A stretch of 64,000 nt of DNA from a virus: positions 62,001 to 126,000 of IMG/VR virus record IMGVR_UViG_3300024261_000006. One strand, 5' to 3'. Under the pieces are notes generated by a model. That model was given only the letters and a program-made list of their open reading frames with translations, did not search any database and was not told the origin of the DNA. Positions 15,701 to 22,909 of this stretch are shown in pieces; position 1 is the first letter of the stretch; each line of letters begins with the position of its first letter. Made by a program: the position numbers and the translations under genes.

Positions 15701-15940
15701 TGTATCACCAGCAATACAAGCTTCCATTTCTGAGAAATCTGAATATCTTGCCATTCTATCGTAAGAACCGTAAGCGCTGAGCGTGCTATTGTAAACATCG
15801 CTATGTGCCTTCTTAAAGACTTCAAGCGAAGACTTTGAGTGAGACATATTCTTTATGTTTTTTATTTTTCTTTTTACAACAGGACCAGATCTAAATAGAT
15901 CTGTTAGCTTTTTAAATAGATTATTATTTTCTTTAGCCAT
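12794..15940 (-). CDS. 20: Portal vertex protein (gp20-like) interrupted by an intein
   Basis: Dodecameric portal through which DNA is packed. The extein sequence is T4-type: SDFSEMEA joined to TPEISSALDIYSEECV, and IPKAYLGYDEDIGAKATLAQEDIRFSRTI. Residues 75-451 are an intein, so the spliced portal is about 671 aa, longer than T4 gp20 (524). The surplus is partly a Gly/Asp/Glu-rich linker at about 850-893 and an extended C-terminus. The intein splits the conserved ME.PEISSALDIY motif, so unspliced protein should be inactive. The gene starts 3 bp after gp17; T4 genes 18 and 19, which normally lie between them, are absent. It ends by sharing one base with the next gene. Confidence 0.96.
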   Translation of the reverse strand: MAKENNNLFKKLTDLFRSGPVVKRKIKNIKNMSHSKSSLEVFKKAHSDVYNSTLSAYGSYDRMARYSDFSEMEACIAGDTLIATPNGYTEIQELSKQYGPDEAFIVYSYDHEKKQIVPALGKQARHTVTEMSYKITFDSGKTLIATPDHRVMRRDGTYCEVQHLKVGDSMMPFYRKALFDKDKDSGKGYQWIYTMNKADSTLNNGWISEHRVIAEWVANRKIKNSEHVHHRNFIRNDNRPENLQIMDAKEHLAYHANILNGKKWDYKENSSWIENFKKNHSKFMKENNPAERKDVTFAKILQVCDRDGYNWSHLQRVFDCSSTVITNRLRDAGFSNFTYFAKAYDPNWKNNGWNNKGNKNPRYDKTLTYQKICDAFKEGITCKDLATALNTTSSKINSRIKNEGYKNFTEFKKSFGNHKVVSVEPYKTIDLYDLTVDGYKNYATDSILVHNTPEISSALDIYSEECVSPDVEGQVLHIYSENRMIKKILNELFYDTLNIDFNLAMWVRNLCKYGDFFLFNDIHPEFGVINTFPIPIAEIEREEGFDPDDPGAVRFRWVTQGNRVLENWQISHFRLLGNDAFLPYGSSVLEGARRVWRQLILIEDAMLVYRVIRSPERRVFYIDVGNIPPENIADYLEQAQTSLKRNAVINKNTGEVDLRYNPLSVDEDYFLPVRGGDTGTRIDTLAGGSNTTAIEDVEYIQKKLFAALKIPKAYLGYDEDIGAKATLAQEDIRFSRTIQRIQKTIVSELNKLAMIHLYTHGYTEENLLEFDLKLSNPSSIAQQQKLELIRTKFEIAGQAPEGFVDKEWIRKHIIDLNDDEITRIEKGREKDKIRDMQLEAVQIPETDQLSFGDENIGGDEGGGDGGGGDMFGGGGEESSGGGDDAGGLGDLFSGEIKSGKLMSEDELSQYDELIDEEEVKKDYNGNPIKASNSSKSNSLFTAGDLNPVVTVSGAQATGIHRTHAGTSTLGKNQSIVTSKDLMDSIMPQSPVIKNFIDKQLNYRMSKDLEDMSNKLNIGFSKNKVLSEGNDEDYDILIDDDIFDGESVD
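14588..15718 (-). mobile_element. HNH-containing intein in the portal gene, 377 aa
   Basis: All splicing blocks are visible. Block A is C75-IAGDTLIATPNG; block B is GKTLIATPDHRV with the TxxH motif; block F is YDLTVDGYKNYAT; block G is ILVHN (N451). T452 is the +1 nucleophile. Between B and F lies an HNH endonuclease (about 207-255) with HRVIAEWVANRKI and VHHRNFIRNDNRPENL. Two similar helical repeats follow (about 295-344 and 367-415), probably DNA-recognition modules. Splicing and homing both look intact. Nucleotide boundaries were checked: the Cys codon is 15716-15718 and the Asn codon 14588-14590. Confidence 0.95.
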
Positions 15941-15943
15941 TAT

Positions 15944-17566
15944 TTACTTTCCAATCAACCAAGATAAATCACCTAAAGGATTTTTGGGAGATATCTCTTT
16001 TTTACCACTAAAACTACTGTCTGGCATATACACGGGTATAAACGGATTGACACTATTATGTTTATTTTGATAAAAATTCTTATTTTGTATTGTATTATCT
16101 ATTTTTGTATTGTTAACTTCCATGCCTTTTAATAAAGCATCTGCTTGTTGAATCTGTAGAACGTTATAAGTTTCTGAATTGTTACATGCTAGCCAGCTAC
16201 CTATTGCTAAAGACATTATCAAGTCATCATTATAACCTTTCATTGCAGTTATTTTTTTACCATTCCATATAAATGTCTTTAACTCAGAGTAAAGTCTATT
16301 TGAATAACTTTTTACTTTTCCATTTCTTAGACATTCTTCAAAGTTAGCTAATATTTTCTCTCTAGACTCTTTGTTAGTATTAAATCCAGCCTTTCCTATA
16401 TTATTGCCTTCACCATAAATATATCTGTACTTTTCCCTTTCAGAAGCAAAATATATATTTTTATAGCCAAGGTCACCTAGCTTCACTAACATTGTATATC
16501 CATAAGCATTGTTCTCAGGACAAACTATTGCATTGTTAAATCTCTTAGCTATGTCATACACAACAGAAGCAAATTGGTCTGGAGGAATCTTGCCTTTAAA
16601 CTCTGAAGCAACTGATAAGTCTTTAGTGTTTATAACATGAAATGTTGAGTAGTCACCACTATCGCCTCTTGCAATATCAGCTGAAAGAACGTAGCTTATG
16701 CCCTCAATCGGATATTCCCAATACCAAACGTTATTTCCAGGACCGCTCTTTTCCATTGGTGATTTTGACATTATTCTTATTTTTTCAATAATATCACTTG
16801 ATAGAAATGTATCACCAGACGAAGCAAAGTCGCATAAAAGCTCTTGTGAGACTTGTTTTTGCGACATATTTTTGGTCTCTCTCTGAAACCATTCATCACC
16901 TCTTTCAGGGTGGACGTCCCACATTAGCTTTATAGGATTAAACGCGTTTTCTTTTCTTGCAGCTTTTGTATAAATTTCATGATATTGACCACCTACACCA
17001 TTGGGAGTTGATAACAATATTGCTCTACCACCAGTAGATAACGTAGGATAAAGACCCATCCATAATTCATCAAAGTTTCTTACAAAAGCTGCCTCATCTA
17101 CTATTAGCAATGACAGTGCTTCAGAGCGGCCAGCATCTTCTGATGTGGGTACAGCTTTAATTTGTGAACCATTTGAAAATTCTACTTGTTGCTTATTATT
17201 AGCAGTTATAATTGGAACAAGTAGCCATTTTGGCATACTTTTTATATAAGTCTTTACTTTTCTAATAAAGTTTTGCGCGACTGCTAGCTTTGTTGCAATT
17301 ATTAATATATTTTTTTCTTTGTAAAAAGCAGCTTGCCATACTGCATAAGCAGCAACTAATGTTGATAGGCCAAGTTGGCGAGATTTAAGTATTATATTAA
17401 ATCTATGATCATTAAAACTAGAAACACAGTCATCCTGAAAGGGGAATGTATTGAAAGATATTAGCCCACGCATTGGATGTTGTATCTTTAAATACTTGTT
17501 CATAAAATATACGGGATCTTTTCCGCATTTTATGATTTCGCTAATTTGACCGTTTCTAGACTTCAT
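15944..17566 (-). CDS. 17: Terminase large subunit (gp17-like)
   Basis: Packaging motor ATPase and headful nuclease. The Walker A-type loop is KSRQLGLST (61-69), Walker B LLIVDE (153-158) and the coupling motif LSTPNG (185-190). The RNase H-like nuclease has D297 in SADIARGDSGDYS, E351 in VCPENNAYGYT and a late Asp in GYNDDLIMSLA. At 540 aa it is somewhat shorter than T4 gp17 (610). It starts 1 bp after the upstream 124-aa gene and ends 3 bp before the portal, so motor and portal are made together. No intein here, although large terminases are common intein hosts. Confidence 0.97.
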   Translation of the reverse strand: MKSRNGQISEIIKCGKDPVYFMNKYLKIQHPMRGLISFNTFPFQDDCVSSFNDHRFNIILKSRQLGLSTLVAAYAVWQAAFYKEKNILIIATKLAVAQNFIRKVKTYIKSMPKWLLVPIITANNKQQVEFSNGSQIKAVPTSEDAGRSEALSLLIVDEAAFVRNFDELWMGLYPTLSTGGRAILLSTPNGVGGQYHEIYTKAARKENAFNPIKLMWDVHPERGDEWFQRETKNMSQKQVSQELLCDFASSGDTFLSSDIIEKIRIMSKSPMEKSGPGNNVWYWEYPIEGISYVLSADIARGDSGDYSTFHVINTKDLSVASEFKGKIPPDQFASVVYDIAKRFNNAIVCPENNAYGYTMLVKLGDLGYKNIYFASEREKYRYIYGEGNNIGKAGFNTNKESREKILANFEECLRNGKVKSYSNRLYSELKTFIWNGKKITAMKGYNDDLIMSLAIGSWLACNNSETYNVLQIQQADALLKGMEVNNTKIDNTIQNKNFYQNKHNSVNPFIPVYMPDSSFSGKKEISPKNPLGDLSWLIGK

Positions 17567-17567
17567 C

Positions 17568-17942
17568 TTATTTTACTTCGTATGTATACTTACAGCAATA
17601 TTTCATTTTTCTATGAGGGCTATATGGACTAACTGTTAAAGTCTCTACAGAATCAGTTTCATCTGTCTTTTTTGTTATTAAAGCTCTACCTGCAGATTTT
17701 TTAAATTCAGCTTTTATTGTCTTGAGCCTTGAAGAAATCATATCGTTTGTTTCTTTTTTCATATGCTGCATTTGAATATGCAAATCTTCTTCTCTAGCTA
17801 CGTTCAAAATAGTTCTGTACTCAATAGACATGCAATTATCGTTTAAAAGTCTAGCGACAGTTCTTCTAGATCCATCTTCACATGTATTGTTATAGACATT
17901 ATCTATACAATTTCCAATCATAGCTATTAAATCGTATTCCAT
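17568..17942 (-). CDS. Unknown protein immediately upstream of the large terminase, 124 aa
   Basis: Mostly helical, with SRRTVARLLNDNCMSIEYRTILNVAREEDLH and an IKAEFKKSAGRAL helix, ending in a beta-like CCKYTYEV. It occupies the T4 gp16 slot, but its sequence does not resemble gp16, and a better gp16 candidate lies at 52804-53181. It has its own leader (AAATTATAAAGGAAAG before the ATG). A packaging or DNA-metabolism accessory role is possible from position only. Confidence 0.7.
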   Translation of the reverse strand: MEYDLIAMIGNCIDNVYNNTCEDGSRRTVARLLNDNCMSIEYRTILNVAREEDLHIQMQHMKKETNDMISSRLKTIKAEFKKSAGRALITKKTDETDSVETLTVSPYSPHRKMKYCCKYTYEVK

Positions 17943-17964
17943 TTGACTTTCCTTTATAATTTAT

Positions 17965-18225
17965 TTATTTAATTATCTCTGGTCTCCAACCTTTTTCCCA
18001 TTTTTCTTTATTATTATAGTAATAAGTTGTATAGCAATCTTCACATACTCCTTCTTTTTTCATCATTTCTACATCTTCTATTGTGCATATCAAGTTTTTA
18101 CAAACTGGACAATCTAAGCTTAATGTAATGTCATTTTTAGGCCTTACGAATCTAATGCCATTGACAAAAGCTTCTTCTAAATCTTTGTCAATTTCATACC
18201 ACTTTGCTTCATTTATATTCGACAT
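17965..18225 (-). CDS. Small zinc-ribbon protein, 86 aa
   Basis: Contains CPVC (about 39-42) and CEDC (about 60-63), a Cys4 zinc ribbon, surrounded by acidic and aromatic residues (YYYNNKEKWEKGWRP). Its start overlaps the end of the gp47-gp46 fusion gene by 17 bp, so it is translated with the recombination genes. Zinc ribbons of this kind bind nucleic acids or proteins; no specific role can be read from the sequence. The downstream leader separates it from the terminase-region genes. Confidence 0.75.
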   Translation of the reverse strand: MSNINEAKWYEIDKDLEEAFVNGIRFVRPKNDITLSLDCPVCKNLICTIEDVEMMKKEGVCEDCYTTYYYNNKEKWEKGWRPEIIK

Positions 18226-21200
18226 ATGAATCTTGTCCTTTAATTATTATTTCAATATTCTTATCAACGATATCTTTAATTGAATCTACATGAGAAATTA
18301 TTAGTATAGTCTTAAAATATCTTTTTAAACTTTTTAGTAGTCTACCACATGCTTCTATGTTTGATTCATCTAGAGCCCCAAAACCCTCATCTATTATAAA
18401 AATATCTGACTTTGGCAAATAAGAAATGTTTATTAGCGCTACTCTAATTGCTATAGAAGCCATCATTTTTTCCATTCCACTGCCACATTCAATAATTCTT
18501 TTTGAATCACCATAGTCAATATAAACATTTAAATTATTATTATTTGTGTCATCAGCTATTTCTATTTTAAAAGAAGTTACTCCACTTAAAATATTATTAA
18601 TCTCATTGTTTATCTTGGGTAAATAAGAATTTATTAGTAATGTTGGTATACCTTTTTTAGAAACAGCAAAAGAAAACATGTCATATAACTTAAATTTATC
18701 TATTACTTTATGATACTCTTCTTTCTCATTGATAGTTTCTTTTATGTCAGCTTTAGCCTGAAATGTTTCATGTTGACTTTTTCTAGAAAGAGATTCATTT
18801 GTAGATATATCTTCTTGTACTCTGTTTAGATCCTGTTTTAGCTTTTCTGTTTTTTCAATAATACTATCATCGTTGTAAGAAGCCAATTCTAAAGATAAAA
18901 CAGATAGCTTTTCTATTTTTTCATTAATAGAATTTATTTTTTCTTTTTTTGCAGATATTTTTTCTTTATAGCCGTCTAAGTCAATCTTAAGCTTGTATTC
19001 TTTATTTAGAATATTATTATACTTTTTGATGTTTTCTTTGATGTTTTCTTTTTCTAATCTTTCAATCGCGCCTTTGATTTCATATATTGAACTTTCAACT
19101 TCTTTTATGCTTTTAGTTAAATCAGGAAGCTCTGATTGAGCTTTGTGTGCTTTGCTTATAAATTTACAAGTTTGATATTTGTCTCCGCAAGGCACTTGAT
19201 CTAAAATTTTTATTTCATTACAGCTATTATTTTTTTCTCTTGTAAGAGAATTCCTCTCTTGTTTGAAAAAAGTAATATTTTTAGATAAACTATCTAGCTT
19301 TTCTTTTTCTGATTCAAGAGATTCGATAGAGTAGTTTTCTTTAAATAACTCGATTTTTCTTATTTTTTCTTTTGAGTCTGATATGTCACGCTCTAGATCT
19401 TTTATAAAGTTTTCTTCTCTAACTTTAGCGTTATTTGAAAAATTAAGCTCTTTGTTAGCTGTATCTATAGTATATCCTGATGGGTGTTTCTTAATATCTT
19501 TTTCTAGGTCTCTTAATTGAACTCTTAGATTGACTTCTAGCTGTCTTGCAATAGAAATTTTTTCTTGATTTTTTATTTCTTTATAATCAATATCTTCAAT
19601 TTTTTTATTAAGATCTGAAATTGTGACATTCCAGTTTTCTTCCTTTAGACTTTTCAGCTTACTCTTTAAAACAATGTAATCTTCTCTTGAATTTTTATAT
19701 ATTTCTTCATATATCTCCAAGCTTAAAAATTTTGATAATATTGATTTTCTTGCACTGGATTTTTCTTTAATAAAAGTATTAATTTCTCCTTGCGAAGCAA
19801 AACTTGTATATAGAAAATCTTCAGAAGTACCTATTAGTTTTCTTAGAACTTTTTCTGTTTCACGTCGCTGTTCTTCTGTTTCATTAATCTCTTCAGAATT
19901 AATATTGTTTCTTTTTAGTGATAGAGAAGTTGTTGCCGAAACTACACCTTTCTTAGAAGATTTCTTAATTGTCTCTCTTATAATGTCATAGTTTTCAGAT
20001 CCTATGCTTAAATTAACTCTAGACTTACAGTTTCCTTTTCTAATATTTACTATATCTAAATTTTTAATAGCACCTCTGTCAGAGGTGTTGAATAAATTGT
20101 ACATTAGAGTCCCTGGTATTGAAGATTTACCAGACCTATTGTTCCCAAAGATTCCTATGACTCCATTAAGATTATTAAAATTAATAAAGTTACTTTTACC
20201 ATAAGAAAAAGTATTGCTAAACTCCATGTTATTAATAGACCAACGCTGACCTTCTGTTGAAGACAAGTTTTCCGGTATTTTGTCTAAATTTTCAATAAAT
20301 ATACTATCAAGTTTTTCAAAAGCTAGATCATCTATATCTTTATATAAAGATTTGAGCAAGCTTCCCCTATCAGATTTGTTTCTAATATTTAGTATATTAC
20401 TTCTATCTTCTGATATGCTAGTTTTTTCTAAACTCTTGCTTTGTATATTTTGGTATACTATTTCTTTAGCATTTTTTTCATGTTTCAAGTAGTAGTGTAA
20501 AAGTTTTATTTCAGCCTGAGAAATACTTGATTCTGATTTTATTCTAAATCTAGCTTCTTTTTTTACTTTAGCGCAGAAAGCTATTGTTTCTTCAACGTTT
20601 CCTTGCCATTCTACTGTTACAAATGGATGTGGATTGGTTATTGTAATTAGTTTCGACTTAAAATCATATCTATTGTTAATATCCCAGAACAAAAAGCCCT
20701 TTTTGATATCTTCACCATAGTTTTGCTGTATTAAAGATCCTGGGTAAGCTACGCGCTTATCTTTGTCTAAGTACTGAAATTTGTGTATGTCTCCAAATAG
20801 ACCAAAATCATATCCATCAAACATACCTAGTTTTACTTCTCCTTCTAGCTCCCAATCAATATCTGTCTTTGATCCTGTAACAGCACCATGAAAACATGCA
20901 ATATTAATATTTTCTTCAGAAGGCTTTACTTTATTCCAGTTCTCCTGATCAAAACAGGAAAAAACACACCAATCATATCCTTTAATACCAGTAGAATATA
21001 CACCACTTTTTTTATAAAGAAATATATTTTTATTATCTATAGCATTAATTATAGGTGTTATAGCATCTTGTCTATCAGTATTGAGTATTAAACCATCATG
21101 ATTACCCAATATTATATGAAGTGGTGCTATTTTTGATAGTTCGTTAAAGCTCCAAGTTAAATTTTCAATAATTTCAGGAGATATACCTTGTGTTTTTGAA

Positions 21201-21346
21201 TGTACAATATCTCCTCCTATATAAATAACGTCAGGCTTTAGGTTTGTTAGCTTATTTAAACATTTGACGAATATATTTTTATACTCATCATGTCTTTTTA
21301 AGCTTCTCCAATGAATGTCTGAAATGTGTGCTATTTTTATTGACAT
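18209..21346 (-). CDS. 47-46: Single-chain gp47-gp46 (Mre11-Rad50 / SbcD-SbcC) fusion
   Basis: Residues 1 to about 250 are a Mre11/SbcD-type metallophosphatase: D10-I-H12, GGD46, GNHD (81-84), CFHG and FGDIH. From about 366 the chain becomes a Rad50/SbcC ATPase: Walker A GNNRSGKSS (401-409), long coiled coils, a zinc-hook-like turn with C720 and C727, the ECGSGMEKM signature and Walker B IFIIDEGFGALD near 980-990. T4 makes these as separate proteins (gp47, 339 aa; gp46, 560 aa) that resect DNA ends for recombination-dependent replication. Here one 1045-aa frame has both, with no stop or frameshift between. Part of the operon RuvC-like - primase - fusion - zinc ribbon. Confidence 0.93.
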   Translation of the reverse strand: MSIKIAHISDIHWRSLKRHDEYKNIFVKCLNKLTNLKPDVIYIGGDIVHSKTQGISPEIIENLTWSFNELSKIAPLHIILGNHDGLILNTDRQDAITPIINAIDNKNIFLYKKSGVYSTGIKGYDWCVFSCFDQENWNKVKPSEENINIACFHGAVTGSKTDIDWELEGEVKLGMFDGYDFGLFGDIHKFQYLDKDKRVAYPGSLIQQNYGEDIKKGFLFWDINNRYDFKSKLITITNPHPFVTVEWQGNVEETIAFCAKVKKEARFRIKSESSISQAEIKLLHYYLKHEKNAKEIVYQNIQSKSLEKTSISEDRSNILNIRNKSDRGSLLKSLYKDIDDLAFEKLDSIFIENLDKIPENLSSTEGQRWSINNMEFSNTFSYGKSNFINFNNLNGVIGIFGNNRSGKSSIPGTLMYNLFNTSDRGAIKNLDIVNIRKGNCKSRVNLSIGSENYDIIRETIKKSSKKGVVSATTSLSLKRNNINSEEINETEEQRRETEKVLRKLIGTSEDFLYTSFASQGEINTFIKEKSSARKSILSKFLSLEIYEEIYKNSREDYIVLKSKLKSLKEENWNVTISDLNKKIEDIDYKEIKNQEKISIARQLEVNLRVQLRDLEKDIKKHPSGYTIDTANKELNFSNNAKVREENFIKDLERDISDSKEKIRKIELFKENYSIESLESEKEKLDSLSKNITFFKQERNSLTREKNNSCNEIKILDQVPCGDKYQTCKFISKAHKAQSELPDLTKSIKEVESSIYEIKGAIERLEKENIKENIKKYNNILNKEYKLKIDLDGYKEKISAKKEKINSINEKIEKLSVLSLELASYNDDSIIEKTEKLKQDLNRVQEDISTNESLSRKSQHETFQAKADIKETINEKEEYHKVIDKFKLYDMFSFAVSKKGIPTLLINSYLPKINNEINNILSGVTSFKIEIADDTNNNNLNVYIDYGDSKRIIECGSGMEKMMASIAIRVALINISYLPKSDIFIIDEGFGALDESNIEACGRLLKSLKRYFKTILIISHVDSIKDIVDKNIEIIIKGQDSYVEYK

Positions 21347-21354
21347 AGTTTCCT

Positions 21355-22350
21355 TTACAAGCTCGATATCTTAGATAGCAATGTATCTTCTTTTTCGTAC
21401 AGTTTAGCTTTTTCTAATAATTCTTCAAATTGATCTATTCTCATGTCACCTACATCATCTGCAGATCTTGTGTCTACTATAAATGTTTCTATATCATACT
21501 CATATAAAAGATCAGCAATTCTTAGCGTCTTATAATAAACATCACTGTCAAGTGCAAGATAAACTGGAGTTTTATTTTCAACTATTTTTTTAAACAATTT
21601 CATGTCTTTAGTCAAAGAAGACCCTAGTAAACAAGTAGAGTTGTCATTAGTCTTAAGTAGATCCAATGGACCTTCTACTATAGTTAAAGGTATAGTCCAG
21701 TCTATGTTAAGCTCATTAAATATTACGTTCTTCTTTTTAATATTAGCATTATTATATTTGAAAGGATTACTGCTGTCTGCATCTATTTTCCTAGCTGTAT
21801 AGAAATTTATACTTCCTTTTTCATCTAAAGATGGTAAAATCAATGATCTTCTAAAATCTTTATCATTAGAATAGCCTAGTCTTAACATCCAGAACTTATG
21901 TTTATTAGCGCCTCTTTTTATAGCATATCTAAAAACATCTCTAATATCTGGATCTATTTCGTTATAGGCATTTGCTAAAACTTTAAAGCCTTTTGGTATT
22001 TCAACTATATCAATGTCATCTTCTTCGATAACATAGTCTCCAAAAAGACTATTTATATCTAAGCCTAAATCGAAAGTTTTCTTAGTGTACTTTTTAAAAT
22101 ACTTTTCAGATTCACATGATTTTGTTTTAGATATCTTGGATATTAAAAAAGGTATATTAGAGCCTTTTTTGTCGCATAACCAACAGTGATAGAAGTTTTT
22201 TTCTAAGTGTACGGCTAGCTTTAACTTATTTTTATTACTATGTCTACAAAAAGGACACCATATAGATACATTAAGACCATCATTAGAAAGATTAGTTTTT
22301 AAGAAACTCTCTAGAAAGTATAATTTATCATTTATTGTTGGATTCTTCAT
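21355..22350 (-). CDS. 61: DNA primase (DnaG/gp61-like)
   Basis: The N-terminal zinc motif has C32-x2-C35 and C56-x2-C59 (CPFC...CWLC). The C-terminal half holds a TOPRIM core: IVEGPLDLL (about 210) with its Glu and LALDSDVYY (about 270) with DxD. This is the bacterial-type primase layout, and at 331 aa it matches T4 gp61 (342). It makes primers for lagging-strand synthesis at the phage fork with a helicase encoded elsewhere. Its start overlaps the RuvC-like gene by 23 bp, and it ends 8 bp before the gp47-gp46 fusion. Confidence 0.88.
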   Translation of the reverse strand: MKNPTINDKLYFLESFLKTNLSNDGLNVSIWCPFCRHSNKNKLKLAVHLEKNFYHCWLCDKKGSNIPFLISKISKTKSCESEKYFKKYTKKTFDLGLDINSLFGDYVIEEDDIDIVEIPKGFKVLANAYNEIDPDIRDVFRYAIKRGANKHKFWMLRLGYSNDKDFRRSLILPSLDEKGSINFYTARKIDADSSNPFKYNNANIKKKNVIFNELNIDWTIPLTIVEGPLDLLKTNDNSTCLLGSSLTKDMKLFKKIVENKTPVYLALDSDVYYKTLRIADLLYEYDIETFIVDTRSADDVGDMRIDQFEELLEKAKLYEKEDTLLSKISSL

Positions 22351-22906
22351 TGAAAATTAATGCCTTACATATTACAAATGCGTCAGACATATCATAACAA
22401 GATTCATCAAATTTTACACGACCTTTATTAGGACCACTTTTTAATATTTTTTCTGGCCAATTAAATTCACTATTTAAGTTATTTCTTGCCCATTCAAATA
22501 CTTGTTCTTTTGTAGAATTTTTTGACTTTCTGTCAATTTTTATTTGTAAATTTTTTCTTGCGCTGTTAACATTAATATATAAGGGTTCAATACTAAATAC
22601 ATCATATACTAAGTAAGATACAATACCATTAAATCTATTTAACTGAGAAAGAGTCTTTGCTGAAGAGAATCCAGCGCTGAAAGATTGGAATGCCGCTTCT
22701 ATAGATATTTTAATATTTTTTGTAAACTTAAGACTATTTTTATATTCTATTAATCTATTCTTAACAATTTCAGATTTACTAAACATAGATTTAGTCTTTT
22801 TTAAATTAATATTATCTAATAAAACTAAATCACTATTACTATCTAAAAAACAAATACCTATTATTGAAGTAGATATATCTAAACCTATGTAACTTATTTC
22901 TTGCAT
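22328..22906 (-). CDS. RuvC-fold nuclease (Holliday junction resolvase-like)
   Basis: RNase H-fold nuclease with the four expected acidic residues: D10 in YIGLDISTS, E70 in ISIEAAF, and D172/D175 in YDMSDAFVICKA. NVNSARKNL (about 112-120) and KEQVFEW are typical of phage RuvC-like enzymes. T4 resolves junctions with the unrelated gp49, so this enzyme may replace it before packaging. At 192 aa it is of usual RuvC size. It follows a giant structural gene after 3 bp and overlaps the primase, so it heads the replication/recombination group. Confidence 0.85.
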   Translation of the reverse strand: MQEISYIGLDISTSIIGICFLDSNSDLVLLDNINLKKTKSMFSKSEIVKNRLIEYKNSLKFTKNIKISIEAAFQSFSAGFSSAKTLSQLNRFNGIVSYLVYDVFSIEPLYINVNSARKNLQIKIDRKSKNSTKEQVFEWARNNLNSEFNWPEKILKSGPNKGRVKFDESCYDMSDAFVICKALIFNEESNNK

Positions 22907-22909
22907 TAA

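Noticed and set aside
17568-17942. Naming the gene before gp17 as small terminase by position
   Set aside because: Its sequence lacks the gp16 helix pattern; the protein at 52804-53181 fits better.
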